DNA of 64,000 nucleotides, taken from positions 1 through 64,000 of the forward strand of contig BPQB01000009.1 in the NCBI GenBank assembly GCA_019973155.2, given 5' to 3'. Origin of the DNA: Phanerochaete sordida (taxonomy: Eukaryota > Basidiomycota > Agaricomycetes > Polyporales > Phanerochaetaceae). Shown here in pieces: positions 45,524 through 57,702 of this stretch (position 1 is its first letter; each line of letters opens with the position of its first letter). The position numbers and the translations under genes are program-made. The notes under the pieces are model-generated. The model was given only the letters and a program-made list of their open reading frames with translations, was not told where the DNA came from and did not search any database.

Positions 45524-46877
45524 TCACGAAGAGATCGCGGCGTGGCAGTCCGTGTTCTGGCTGTCGCACTGGCCGACGCTGAAGCCTCCGCCGCTGTTTG
45601 CCGAGTCCGCACACTGGTTGTGCTGCACGTCGCACGAGCGACCGAGGGCGGTCGCAAGGTTGACGAAGTCGTCGTTGTTCGCGACGACGAAGTTGCGGCC
45701 GCCCGCAGTGACCGCAGGAGCGGCAATGCCACCAACTGTAATAAGAAAAGTCAAGGTATGTTGCGACAGAGGTCGAGGAGCACATACGAGCGCCGGTGAA
45801 GGTCTGGAGGTTGCCGCCCGCCGCGGCTGCTGCAGTGGTGGTCGCGGCAGCGACGTTGGCGGTAGTGGCGCTGGGCGCAGTAGTCGCAGCGGCAACTGCG
45901 CTGACCGTCACCGTCACTGTCGCTGTAATGCGTGTTAGGCCCCAAATCTCACGCCAGCTACTGCAGGGCTACGAACCTGTCTCGCAGGTCTCGGAGCTTG
46001 ACGCGGAAGCAGCATTGTCCGATCCCGATCCCGACGCGGAAACACCAGCGACAGCAGCGGTAATCTCATCGGCGGTAGCGTCCTCAACGAGCAGGTTCTG
46101 GGTGAAGATGCACCCGTTAGGGTCGTTCGCATCATCACAGGTGTTGCCTGCCGGAGAGCTGCTTAGACCCTGATCCCCACAGAAATCTTACAACTACGAC
46201 TCACCCTTGCCCGTCGAGTCGTTCAAGTTCCCGGGTGCGAACGTGCCGGACTTGAGCGCGTCCTGAGGGTTGCCGCCGATGGACGCGATCTGTTTCGCGA
46301 GCTCGAGAACGATCGCCTTGTTCGTTGCGGCCGCGCCACTCGAAGCCGGGTCCTGGTGCTGGCTAATCGCCGCGATCTCGGGGTTCGTCGCCGTCTCAGT
46401 GCAGAGGACGCTCGCGAGCCCGACCTGGCCGGTGTTACGCTCGAGCGCGCGGAAGATGAGCGCGTTGGTCATGCCCTCGACGTCCCCGGCGGCCTTCGCG
46501 TTGGTAAAGGCCTGGTCCGCGGTCGCTTGCTGCAGACAGTCCAGGTCCTGTAGCGGCGTCAGCATGCTAGTCACGTACGTAGACAGCGGAGTGGAGACAG
46601 TGCGCACCGTAATCTTGCCTGCGCCAGCAGCGGCGGCAGCATTGCCCAAAAGTCCGAATACAGGGTCGACGATGCCGTCTGGGTTGTTGACGTTCAGACT
46701 AGCGCGGACCGATGTGAGAATGGGCTCGTGGGAGTGCTCTGTAACACAGCCTTTAGGCGGTACTCCATTTCATGTTCACGTAGACATACCCTGGGGCACC
46801 TCACGCCGAATCGGAGCGGCACCCGACAAAAGCAGGTAGACCGCGACGGAGAGGACGGCAGACATTGAGCGGACCAT
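45524..46877 (-). CDS. Secreted cell-surface protein with four-Cys C-terminal module
   Basis: Secreted protein of unknown function, about 370 residues. The signal peptide is MVRSMSAVLSVAVYLLLSGA, followed by PIRREVPQ with an RR pair. An Ala-rich helical region (KITVRTVSTPLSTYVTSML ... FRALERNTGQVGLASVLC) continues to KSGTFAPGNLNDSTGKG and a DPNGCIFTQNLLVEDATADE segment. Next is a low-complexity Thr/Ala/Val linker (TATVTVTVSAVAAATTA) of cell-wall-protein type. The C-terminal module is GGRNFVVANNDDFVNLATAL, then RSCDVQHNQCADSANSGGG and QCDSQNTDCHAAISS, with four regularly placed Cys. No GPI signal is visible. About five introns. Which Met starts is uncertain (46877 or 46865). Confidence 0.75.
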
Positions 46878-47885
46878 TTGGAATTTGTGTGGTGGGATTT
46901 AGCGAGTCGCGGAGAAAGAGATGCAGCCTGCTGTACAAGAGAATGGATGTGCCCGCAACCTGGAAGGCATCGATGTCAGTTCAGCAGCACGGGCAAGTTC
47001 AGAGAGAGATGACGCCACCTGGTGAGCTCGAAAAAGGTGCGAAGGGCAAGAACCAGTCTTGACTTTGAAAGGAAAGTGAGGGGAACTGGGGAACCGTGGA
47101 GCCCGTGCACCTCGCATTTTATATCGGAGGTCATCATTAATTGGAAGGCCAAGCCGGCTTCTGATCTCGCGACGACGCGAAGGACGGTGGTATCTTGAAG
47201 ATTGGTTACCAGGAACTGCGACCTCTTCGCCGGCGGCACGTATGCCGAGCCACTGTGAATTACGCTTAATCCACGATAGGATGTTCGGCATTTGCGGAGG
47301 TGTAGGCGGAGCTGCAGAGCTCGCACATCCGCAGGCAACTGTTGTCAAGAACGAGAGCTCGCACTGGCCGAATTTGGCAAGTCAAGTTCTGCATAGCAAC
47401 GACATCGGAGAGTGAGTAGTCAGATTTGCGTACGCAGAGAATATGTCATACGCCATGTGTCAACAAATTCGAGCTGGTTGGCATACGTAGGGTGAGCAAG
47501 ACATTCCTTGTAGCGTCAGAAACGTCGCTAGTACATGGAATACTCACAGCCGAACGGGGGTCTCTGGCAGAGAAGGCGGCTATGAAGGAGGAAGCTGTCT
47601 AGCTAAGACGCGATGTCAGGTAGCTGCGATAGAGATTCGATGCCACAGCAATATAGTGGTCAATTCCACGAAGGAGAAATCACCACGATCCGGGCTCCAC
47701 TCGACTTCAACACTCGTTGAGAGGTCGCGGCAACAGAGCCCGAGCTTGGCCAGACCATGGGGACTGAGGACTCTGGCCGAGATAACACGGCAGTGGACGG
47801 TGTAATCTCGGGGCGGTAGAGGGGAAAGAGCGCGACGACAGCGGCTGTTGCGATTGGGTGCATGCACGATGTCGGGTATATTCCT
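46878..47885. other. Intergenic, no gene seen
   Basis: About 1 kb of promoter and 3' flank. Frames are short and overlap on both strands. Confidence 0.45.
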
Positions 47886-48627
47886 TTAAACGATACGGAC
47901 AGTGGTTGCCTCCTTCTTGGAAAGCGAGTGTAGATCCTGCTCTGCGAGACGACATCAATTGGGTGCTAATCATAGGCTAGCTGCTGACTTACGAATGCCC
48001 CACACATGAGAGCGCAAATCCAGGAACTCTGCAGGGTTTCGCTGAGCATACGACCATCCTGCAAGGTATAAGCATGCGCACCAACATGGAGCCCGTCGTA
48101 AAGCTTCTTCATCTCAGTCCGGACGCGCGAGATATCGTCCTTGGAAGCAGACGCGTCGCGAAGAGCCTTCAGATCTTTCTCCACGGCCTCTATTCTCCTT
48201 ATATGCGTAGTGATCTACAAAGAACGGTATCTTAATGATGCACACAACAGATAGCAATAGATAAAGCATACCCTTTCCGTACTGTGTTGCAGCTCCTCGA
48301 CGCTGGCCTGCAGCGCGGCGGACGCTTGCTTGTACTCATCGAGCAGATGATATGCCGCGTATGACGAAGCGAGCGAGAATCCAAACAAGAAGCCTACGAT
48401 ACTTCGGCGCTGTCAGTACGCTCGGCTTCGTTGCTCGTTCCAAGGGGGCCGCCGGACACGACGTACCCTCCCCGGAACGCGCCCACGGGCTTCTTGGGCG
48501 GGGGAACATGACCCAGGTTCGGGGCAGCTGATGCCTCCTGGCGAAGGACACGAGACGTGGAGAGCGTGCGGCGAGTAATGTTCGCCGGCTGCGCTCTGAA
48601 GAGCGAGCGAGCGAGCGTGGATGACAT
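47886..48627 (-). CDS. Conserved mitochondrial coiled-coil membrane protein
   Basis: About 170 residues, function unknown. The N-terminus is a basic presequence (MSSTLARSLFRAQPANITRR then TLSTSRVLRQEA) typical of mitochondrial import. It is followed by KPVGAFRGGFLFGFSLASSY with a single hydrophobic helix, then a coiled-coil (EYKQASAALQASVEELQHST; RRIEAVEKDLKALRDASASK; RVRTEMKKLYDGLHV). The C-terminus is EFLDLRSHVWGIQQDLHSLS. Four introns; the third is placed after HVE to keep family-like sequence. A single-pass inner-membrane protein is the likely topology. Confidence 0.75.
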
Positions 48628-48884
48628 GGCGGATGGAGCGTGAGTGCGGGCTCTGCTTGCGTCGGCGCCGGCGGCAATTCCAGCGTTCAAGCACCCGCAC
48701 GCGACATCGACCTTCGCTTGCTTCCTCCACCTCTGTCTCTCATCTCCCCACTGTCGAAGAATCGTTGTCAGGACAAAGGGCTCATACGAAACCTCATATT
48801 GCGCTGTGCTCTCCAGGTACTCAGGAATAAACGTCTTTGCCCAGACTCTAGAGCACTCTTGCGAAGACTTGGACGCTGTGATTC

Positions 48885-50738
48885 ATGGCTAAAAGGCCAC
48901 GTAGTCTGGCTGACCTTCATGTGGAGATAATAGGGCACATCCTGACGTATCTGCCGATACCAGACATTGCGAGATGTGAAAGGGTGAGCAAGCTATATTC
49001 GCATAGGACCCTGCCCTCCCGCGTTTCTGACGACCGCCGACGTCTACAGGTCTCGCGCGTGTTCCTCAGCACGTTCGACACTTATCCCCTTCTTCGATTT
49101 CGGGTCGCCTGTTTTCTAGCAGGGGTAGTACAAGGCCCGGCAGCGAGAGGCCTACCACTATGCCCCGACCGTACAATCGAGCTTGAGAGATGGAAGTCTC
49201 TGCAGCGCAAAGGGCTTCACTCCGAGAACGCGCCAACTGAAACACTGCCTGGGATCTCGCACCGCATAGTAGCGGGTGGTCCAGCGTATTGTGAGCTCCT
49301 TGCGCGGCGCGTCACGGTCATCCAGCCAGCCTCCGAGCGAACTCGCAAACAAGCGCGACGATGGACCTTGCCCCCTTTGGAGTTCGATCCTTGGGGTCTT
49401 GCCTGTGATCACAGCCAAAGACTCCTCATTTTTTTGGTACCAGCGTATGCATCCCTCTGTCCATGTCAAAATGCTCTGCGAAAATTGATGTCCTTCCAGG
49501 CTTGTAGCCAGGGAGTGGAGCATTCACGTCCGCTCCAGTGAAACTGGCAAACCACATCCCTCCGCGCTGAATACCCGCTACACTGTCGAGCGCTGCCCTC
49601 CTCCTGCTTCGAGTAACAACATGCAACTTCTCATATACGGTCCGATGCTTGTGATTACCTCTCAAATCTCTCGGCGTGGCAGTCGCGGCTATATTGTTAG
49701 ATGTTGCGTCCTGGACTGGAAGTCAGGCCTTTCGTTACTCGTACGCCTCATTTCTTCTTCTTTGGTCCGCTTCTTACTCCCGGGCAGGACACTTCGAGCG
49801 TTTCAGCTGGCGGACTATCCGTTTGCGAGCAGAGTGTGGTGCCCTTGGACGCCGAACACATCATCTTTCCGATATACTCACACCCAAACAGTACTCGAAC
49901 CGAGTGCGTGGCTGTATACAACATAGACCGCAGACCTCGGAAGGAAGGCTCGCTGCAAGACGCGTACGACGATGCCGAGCTAATACTGGAGCTGCCTCCC
50001 ATCCACGACCAGGCAACTTGCAAGTCCGTCCAGATACCCTGTGCCCCGGCACCATTAGTAACATCACAGGACGACAGCCATGCAGTGTTCCTCAAGGATC
50101 CAGGCGCGTCCATCATCGCTATAACTCTGTCGATAACCGCCGGGTATGACCTGGCCCGGAGGCACCAGACGTCCGTCACGCTCGTCATACGGGCTGACAC
50201 AATTTGGAGGCTCCTCGAGCAGCGCAGCGCGTCCCCATCTCCCTCGTGCCCTTCCTCTACAGGCGGCCCGATGGTCTTCCCATGGGACTCGTGGAAAGCG
50301 AATGCCGCCGCCCTACAAGACTTGGATAGCGTATTCGTCTCGTCCTCAAGGCTCTTCGTGCATACGAGCAGGCGTGCTCCCGAAACAGGCCGTCTGGCCC
50401 CATTGATTCTAGACAGCTACGATTTCAACTGCTGTACCACTGTCGACGAATCTCAGGCTTCCGTTCACTCGGGTGCGACTGTGAAGAATCCCTACCTGAA
50501 AGAGGACCTGGTCTCGCGTCTCCCATACCGCCTCACCAGTACAATCATGTCTGCGCCGCCTGGCGAACGAGAGCCGTATCCGCGATATCAGGCTCACGGA
50601 GACGACTACGTTGTGGTTCATAGTATACGCGCAGGCAGTGTTCTTGCCCTTCTCACGATGTGCGTTTACTGCATATTCTGCAAAATAGCGAACACCGAAC
50701 TGAATCTGACTCATAGGAGCCAAACTTATTTTCTATGA
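48885..50738 (+). CDS. F-box protein with propeller-like C-terminal region
   Basis: Predicted SCF adaptor. The F-box is at residues about 7-45 (LADLHVEIIGHILTYLPIPD then IARCERVSRVFLSTF, across the first intron). The remainder, about 480 residues, resembles the WD/propeller-like C-terminal regions of basidiomycete F-box proteins (HSQRLLIFLVPA, MQLLIYGPMLVITS, VVPLDAEHIIFPIYSHPNS, DDYVVVHSIRAGSVLAL). About four introns, including 49459-49499 region joins and GTACGC ... GGGCAG at about 49740. The start lies 257 bp from the divergent mitochondrial-protein gene. Confidence 0.75.
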
Positions 50739-51298
50739 GCTTTTGCTGGAAAGCCACGATGGACGCAGATAGAGATCTTCTGTCTAGTTGTCCTTACGAA
50801 ACTAGACAGACAAGGTAACCACGCGTTATCCTTGGCTCGACGAGACTTGGTTTTCCGGTCCGCGAGTACGAAGATATTTCAGTGCTCAAGTACGAGGTCG
50901 TCAACAGATCGTTACGTTCGTATCATACTGGCACTTTGTACCGTGGCATGCATATGGTTCATTGTACCGCGCTTGAGATCATGTACACGATATTTTTAGG
51001 TAGAGTAAGACCGCAGCGGGTTCATAGAACGTTTGACGAGTACATTCCATAGCTGTGAGCGATACCTGCTTATGCTCGATTTCGCCGCACGTAATATACC
51101 CGACCAAGCCGAGTGGGCCGTGACTACCTGAAGGTGCAAGTTCATCGAGGGCCTGCAGCAGGAATCTCTGTGGCCTGAAGCTTTAGTGATGCAAAGCGAG
51201 TATGAATATGATTTGCGCAGCAGTGTGGTGGTGGGAAGTACGTGCGAAGCGGTCATCAGGAAGCGCGTCCGCCCGCCTCGCCTTTGCATCTTACCACT
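50739..51298. other. Intergenic
   Basis: 560 bp between the F-box gene and CDC123. AT-richer, promoter-like; no gene recognised. Confidence 0.45.
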
Positions 51299-52580
51299 AT
51301 GCCCTCTACAATCTCGCCACCTACAGTTTTCCCACCAACGACACCAGAGCATGTCCTGGCTTTCCAATTCTCATCCTGGTATCCGCGCTTTGCTGCGCAG
51401 AGCATCAAATCTACTATTGTCCGTCCGCTGAGCGAGGAGTTTCTCGAGTATCTGAACGCAGACGGCGTGTTCATGCCAGAGGGTGCTGACGACATGTCAG
51501 TGAGTTTTTCTGGCCTCTGACAATATCTGACCCCTGAGCCGCACGGCAGCCCCGCAGAAAGCAGCCTGTCCGACGATGAAAAGGACGACGAGAGCGACGA
51601 CGAGCCGCGGCGCACCTTCGCCTTCCCCGAGCTTGACGCCAGGATACGCGAGGCGGTCAAGGACTATGGCGCGGTCTTCCCGAAGCTGAACTTCTCCTCG
51701 CCACGGGTACGCCCCTTCTGCGCCCTCCCGCTCGCGTTCTCATGCAGGGTTGACGCAGCGCTCTAGGACGCGGCGTGGATGCTGCCCGCAGGCTCGCCCA
51801 TGAAGTGCACCTCGCCGGCGGACGTGTACATGCTTCTGAAGTCGTCGGACTTTGTTCTCCACGACCTCGACCCTGCGCAGCTGTTCGAGGGGTGCGACGC
51901 CGAGGGTGGGGTGCTGCCTGAGTATAAGCTCGAGCTCGTCCTCCGCAAGTGGTACCCCGTGGACAGGAGTCGGGAGCTACGCTGTTTCGTGCGGAGAGAG
52001 AGGCTTATAGGTGCGTTTCCTGGTGTTCTGACTAGCATGTATCCTGACCTTGGTGGGCTAGGCATCTCGCAACGTGACCCCAACTATTACGACTTCTGGA
52101 ACGAGCCACAGACGCAAAGAAAGGTAGCGGAGGCAGTCCAAAACTTTTGGGAAGAGCACATAAGGGGCAAATGGGAAAGCACTGAAGGCAACTGTACGTC
52201 CCTCAGCGCACTCATTTCAAGCTTGACCCTAACCTCTACAAGACACCTTCGACTTCCTGCTCACGCGCGACCTCGCACGAGGGCACATCATCGACTTCAA
52301 CCCCTACTCGCCGAAGACCGACCCGCAGCTTTTCACATACGAAGAACTGCTCGCGCTGCTCAACGACGCTATCGCGTCGCCAAACTTCCTTGCCGAGTTC
52401 CGCGTCGTCGATTCCCCGAGCCACCCTAGCGCGACCCGTAACGCGCCGGCGCACCAACACAACATGGTCCCCATCGAGGCGCTGATGCTCAGCAGTGGAC
52501 GCAATGTGGAAGAGTTCGCGGACGTGTGGCAGCAGGAGCTCCGGCGGTCGACTGGCGATCACGAAGACGAGGAGCGCTGA
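51299..52580 (+). CDS. CDC123: CDC123 (D123), eIF2 assembly factor
   Basis: ATP-grasp-fold chaperone needed for assembly of the eIF2 complex in the cytoplasm. Five exons, about 356 residues. Signatures in order: VLAFQFSSWYPRF, STIVRPLSEEFLEYLNADGV, an acidic insert (SDDEKDDESDDEPRRTFAFP), VFPKLNFSSPRDAAWMLPAG, SPMKCTSPADVYMLLKSSDF, LVLRKWYPVDRSRELRCFVR, GISQRDPNYYDFWNE, and YTFDFLLTRDLARGHIIDFN then PYSPKTDPQLFTYEEL. The joins FSSPR/DAAWM and NYTFDF fix the introns. Length matches the family. Confidence 0.93.
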
Positions 52581-53802
52581 GATGTTACCCCGGTGTGGGG
52601 CTGCTCATCGTGTTTTCTCGCCAGCATTATCAAAATACCACAATTGTACGGCTAGCAAACCCTTGTCTACGCGACTTTCGGAGCGTGGACGTTCGTCCGC
52701 TGCAGCTCAACTGTTCACGTGAAGGTACGTGTGAACAGGAGATTAGGGTTGACATTTCCTTCTGTAGTCATTATATGGAAGCAGGCTTAGCTTTGAGGAC
52801 GGCAAGGCACAGGCCCGACACTGGAACGGTTATGCAGTCAGGCATGGCAATCGCAACTATAGGCAAGGCTCGGGGTATGTCGCCCACAGCGAAACCGGAT
52901 ATCGTTCGGCTACGGGCCGGCTGGTAGACGGCAGGGTGCAAGCTTTGTACATGTGAGGCTCTGTGCTAAGGTACGACGACCCGTGCGGGACAGTACAGTA
53001 CAGTATTGCCTATGTTACATAAAATCGTGATCATCACAGTACCAAGGTTACCTCCAACGTTCAATGTTCAACGTTCAACGTTCAATGTTCAACTCGGGGG
53101 CTGTGAAGCGCAGGCCTCGAATAAAAGGCCCACCTGCAGCGTCAACGCGCAGTCCCTGCACCCCCCCTCCACGGGAAGCCCATCCTCACAATGGGTAACA
53201 AGGTGTCCATTGCGCAAGATGAATGCGACGAGGCCGAGTACAAGCTCTTGCGTCGAGGTGTCATGGAGCGGCACCCACAGCCCGTCGGTTCACATCATCG
53301 ATATGATGTGGAAATGGGTATGGGACTGGCCTTTCACTTGCGATGCGCTTCGGGCTCAGGCCACTGTACGCAAGCCTCCCAGCCATCATAGAAGCTGTAC
53401 TGATGCCCGGCCTGACGCTCCACGCTCCTGCAGCTCTAAATGTGCCAACAAGACTTCCTCCCGAGTCGTATTCGTCTCCCGTCGAGGAAAGCATGTGCGA
53501 AAGTATGCACGGACTCACTTCGAAGCATGAGGCGTACACTGAGGTCTGTGATTCAGGGGGAAAGCGCCGCCCTGCAGATCGTAGATTCACAGACTCGCCA
53601 GAATTCACAACACCGCCTACTCCGAATGCTCGGCGATCTCTCAGCCCTTCGTGTCAGTCGTCGCCTCTTCGAGATACGCAAGAAAGACATGCAATTCCGT
53701 CCCCCGAAGATGATGAGGTCCAGCGGTAATACCTTTCTGTGGTAATGCAAAGGTCACTCTTAATTCTTTGTCCCAAGGGCCTTATTTGCTGTACAACTAG
53801 CG
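52581..53802. other. Intergenic with a small satellite
   Basis: 1.2 kb with no supported gene. Frames at 53190-53745 lack a domain and overlap. It contains the 7 bp tandem repeat at 53055-53093. Confidence 0.4.
53055..53093. repeat. 7 bp tandem repeat CAAYGTT
   Basis: About 5.6 copies of CAA(C/T)GTT in the order C, T, C, C, T. It is intergenic and has no coding consequence. Confidence 0.9.
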
Positions 53803-54722
53803 ATGGCAGAGACCAGAGGTAGGATGTCTGCATTGGAGCACCGTCAAGACCGGATAAGTCTGCTGCTGCACAATCGCTCTATCGAAGATTCGGAAGCGAA
53901 GCAACGGGGGGAAGATGATCACAGCGTTCAAGCATCAGTGCTGAACGCTCCTGGCGTCGCCTTTGCAGCCGGCCTGGGTCTCCCACCGTCTGCAATAACG
54001 GCGAAGTGGCAGCGACCTGTGGCAGTGTTCCCTTTGAGGGCGTTCAGGGGATCCGATTTTCTACACATCAAGATTCTGCCGGAGTGGGATGATGAAGCTC
54101 TGCTATGTGGGCTGAACGAGGCCTACGATCGGCTGCGACCCTTCTGGAGGAAATACTTCTCTCTCAAAAGCGTCAGGTAGGCTCCCGCATATGCAACGCG
54201 GAAAAGGGCTGGGACTCATCCGACCTTTTAGTTTCATTGCTATGGTGCTGGTACGCCGCCAATGAGGCCCGTTGAATCTCCTGTTAGCTCAAAATGATTT
54301 TAGGCAGATCATTCGGCGATATACCCCCACCGGGTTGACCATGAACACGGCCCAACGTTCCCGCCTTACAGAAACAAGCGGATACGATACCTGCTCAGTT
54401 ACCCACACGCCGTCAGAGACAAGCACGATATCATGCAAGCCCTCACGAACAACCCTCGGTACGGCATCGAATTCGTCGAAGGTTTCCAGCTCAGTCGCAT
54501 CGCCGTCGCCGTCCTGCTTCCGGTTCTTGCGTCGCTACTTGTGGCTCTGATCTACACCGGGGTGACGAAGGATGTCAGCAGTGGCTTCACGATAGCCGGT
54601 CAGTTGCCGTCTTGCTAGTTTGTCGCCGACACCGTGTTGAGGGCCTATTTGCAGGGTACATGACCGGGGCGTATTCAGTGTGCCTCGTCCTGATTGGAGT
54701 GCTCAATCTGGCAGAGCACTGA
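53803..54722 (+). pseudogene. Membrane-protein gene with two apparent frameshifts
   Basis: The reading frame is clearly coding but broken. Part 1 (53803-54178) encodes LPEWDDEALLCGLNEAYDRL then RPFWRKYFSLKSVR. A short exon gives FIAMVL. The next coding block reads AQNDFRQIIRRYTPTGLTMN then TAQRSRL, but reaching it needs one more base at the CTGGTACG donor (54248-54255). After CTTACAGAAACAAG (54365-54378) the frame shifts again to NKRIRYLLSYPHAVRDKHDI and NPRYGIEFVEGFQLSRI. Two membrane helices follow (AVAVLLPVLASLLVALIYTG; YMTGAYSVCLVLIGVLNLAE). Both breaks are in short homopolymers, so either recent decay or sequencing error is possible. Confidence 0.6.
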
Positions 54723-54738
54723 GCCTCGAGTGCCGACT

Positions 54739-55380
54739 GTATGACGGTCTTTATTGGACAAAAATACCGGAGATTGGTGAATGTGATTTGAGTTTCGGTT
54801 TTGCCTGAAAGAACGTGAGAGATTGTGAGGGATCGTGCGCGAGAGAGAACGGGGGCGCACGAGAGCGCACGAGAGCGCAAGATCGTGAACGATCGTTCAC
54901 TATCGTGCACGATTGTGCACGATTGTTCACTCCCGAGGGCTCGGTTTTCGCAAAATCGAATTGGAAGACTCAGTTTCGGGTGAGGGATAGCTCGTGCTCG
55001 TGCACTATCGTTAACGATTGCACACTCTCCCGCGCGCTCGCACACTCTCCTGCACGCTCACACACCCTCTGAGAGTGCACGAGAGCTCACTATCGCTCGC
55101 TCAAGCGCACAATAGTTCACTCAAAGTCGAAAACGACAGACTCAGTTGCCAAAACCAAACCCTCAGGAGTGAACAATCGTGCACTATCGCGCACGATAGT
55201 GAACGATCGTTCACGATCTTGCGCTCTCGTGCGCCCTCGTGCGCTCTCGTGCGCCCTCGTGCGCCCTCGTTCGCTCTCGCGCACGATCCCTCACAGTCCC
55301 TCGCGTTCTTTCAGGCAAAACCGAAATCCAAATCGCATTTGCCAAGCCCCGGTGTTTTTGTCCAGTAAAGACCGTCATAC
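54739..55380. mobile_element. Foldback/MITE element with long inverted repeats
   Basis: A 642 bp element beginning GTATGACGGTCTTTATTGGA and ending with the reverse complement TCCAGTAAAGACCGTCATAC. The arms are about 240-260 bp of imperfect inverted repeat, including shared segments CTTTCAGGCAAAACCGAAA and CGATAGTGAACGATCGTTCA. It is flanked by a candidate 4 bp target duplication GACT (54735-54738 and 55381-55384). No coding capacity. The arms also hold short palindromes and GAGAGCGCAC-type repeats. Superfamily is uncertain. Confidence 0.85.
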
Positions 55381-55540
55381 GACTGCCCCCGTTTCACCTT
55401 TCGCGGTGCCATGATGTCCCCAGCTGACTATCACATTACATCATCTCATGCGAGCGAATAAAACCTTGAATAGTTTGGCAGCTTAATAATCTGTCATACA
55501 CGCGTCAAGCGCACGATTTTGGTCACATCCCATCCACCAC

Positions 55541-57702
55541 CTAGCACACCCGCACGCGCGCGACGCTCGGATCGTGGTCGCTCGTGCGCGTATTCACATT
55601 CGGCGCCCAGCTGTTGACATGCACGTGCTCGACCTCGACGCGGCGCGCCGCGACGGCGGGCGAGACGAACATGTGGTCGAGCTGCTCCTGCAGGTTGTCG
55701 AACACGTACGTGTAGCGCTCGAGCACCGGAATGTTGGCGAGCGCGTCGACCTCGGACACGAGGCCCGCGAACGGCGCGAACACCGTGCGCGTCTGCACGA
55801 ACTCGTTGAAGTCGCCTGCGATGATCAGCGGCGCGTGCGGGTCTAGTTTCAGTAGGCCCTCGATGAAGGTCTGCGCGTGCAATCAGAGCTAGGGAGGAGG
55901 CGGCGAAAGGACAGGGGACGTACGGCGAGGACCTTGATCTGCGCGATGCGCTGCTCGACGGCGCCGTTCAGCGGCGGGCGCGCGTCGCCCTCGGTGGTCG
56001 AGCCGCCGGAGACCTTGGCGGCGTTGTGCAGGTTGATCGTGAAGAAGCGCGCGCCGCTCGTCGTCTCCCAGGCCGCGACGATCGGCTTGCGGCTGAAGTC
56101 CCACGCGGAGTTGTTCGGGTCGATGCGCCCGGGGTTGAAGCTACACCTTGACGTCAGCCCAGCGGCGGCAGCGGATGCAACGCGGAACGCACTTCAAAGA
56201 GAGCTTCCCGCCCTTGAGCACGGGCGCGACGCCGTCGAGCGGGCCGCCGACGGGGATGCCGGGGACGAGCGCGACCTTGCGCGGGTTGAAGAGGTACGCG
56301 GGGCGGATGTTCCCGCCGGGCTCGCCGCCGTCCTGGTCGTTGACGGAGACGACCTCGGTGAAGTTATATGCAATGCCGCCCTGGGCCGCGATGGACGCCG
56401 CGAGCGTGCGCAGCGTGACGTCCGCGGCGACGGTGCCGTCGTCCGTCGGCCCCGAGTTGTCCTGGATCTCCTGCATGAACATGATGTCCGGCGACTGCAG
56501 GTGCTTCGCGATGTCGCCCGCGGCCTGCGGCAGCGTCGTGGAGTTCGGGGCCATGTTGTCGACCTGGGCTGTGGTGAGTGGCTACGCGGTAGACTATCCG
56601 GGCGGACGTACGTTGTAGTCGCCAAGAGTGACCGTGCAGCCGTCATGCACAGACGTCAACGTGGTTATAGGGACATTTGGGTTTGGGGTCGTCTTGATAG
56701 TCGGAGCGGTGAAAGGCATCACGTAGTAGAAACCGAACCTTGAGGGAACACTGAGGTCAGCGGAGCTCCGCACAAGACTGAATGACGTACTGGTAGAAGA
56801 CGACGCCAGTAATGTCGTTGAAGGTCATGCCGACGCTCACATTCGGATTGTTGCTGCCGTCGAGGGGTTCGCCGATGATGACAGACTCGGGACCACCGTC
56901 CGGCTTGCCATCGGGACCTACAGCGCATGAATAGCTACAAACACAGGTGCAAAACGAACGACGCACCGAGCGCGAGGGTGAGCCCGCCACGGCTGTTGAT
57001 GTTGTCCGCGGGCCAGGCGCCACGCACGAAGAACTCGCCAAAGCTGTTCTGGAAGCCGATGGCCATGGGCTTGGGCACGGTGACGAGCTGGCCCTCAAGG
57101 CTCGCCCAGAAGTCGATCGCGAACTGCGCAGGCTGCAGCGTCGCGTTCACGACGTCGATCTGGCTCACGTTGTTCGGGAAGCTCAGGAAGCCGTCCGGCC
57201 CCGCGTCGAGCGCGGAGAAGCGGCGCGTCGGCGGGCTGAGCGCGCCGTCGAGCACGCGCGGCGCGACGCTGTTGTTGTGCGAGAGCACGGTGACGTTCGC
57301 GGGCGACGCGAGCTCCGTCGCCTCGAGGAACGTCGGGTCCGACGCGGAGCGGAAGTCCTGCACCTTGCCCGCGAGCGCGACCTCGTCGCCGACGGCGAAG
57401 GCGTCGAGGACCTTGCTCGACGTCGAGAAGACGAAGAGCCCGTGCGAGACGCGCGCGTCGTTGCTCGGCGCGCCCTGGATGAAGAACCCGGAGACGGTCG
57501 GGCTCTGCGGCGGGCGTGAGCGGCGGACGGCTGCGGGGGCCGTGCGGCGCACCTTTGCTGTGACGATGCCCGTCACGTTCTGCACCGTCTGTCCCTCCAG
57601 GGGCGAGCGGAACGCAGGCCCCTGGATGTCCGTGATGGTCGTGGCGCAGGCGAGCGGGAGGAGCGCGGAGAGCCAGAGAAGCGGGGTCGTTGCAGCGCGC
57701 AT
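55541..57702 (-). CDS. Secreted EEP-fold nuclease 1
   Basis: Predicted extracellular nuclease or phosphodiesterase of the endonuclease/exonuclease/phosphatase superfamily, about 590 residues. The signal peptide is MRAATTPLLWLSALLPLACA. The N-terminal OB-like/lamin-tail-like region starts TITDIQGPAFRSPLEGQTVQ and includes VSGFFIQGAPSND. The catalytic domain shows GDYN, MFMQEIQDNSG (Glu), FFTINLHNAA, IIAGDFNEF (Asp, Asn), LDHMFVSPAV and TSDHDPSVA (Asp, His), so the active site is complete. About seven introns. It resembles bacterial ExeM-type extracellular nucleases. It is a tandem paralogue of the gene at 58785-60961, with closely similar exon order. Its likely job is DNA or RNA scavenging outside the cell (inference). 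Confidence 0.88.

Noticed and set aside
54780..55370. Possible CRISPR-like or coding repeats of GAGAGCGCAC and CGTGCGCTCT
   Set aside because: The repeats are the two arms of a foldback element in a eukaryotic genome, without spacer-repeat periodicity.
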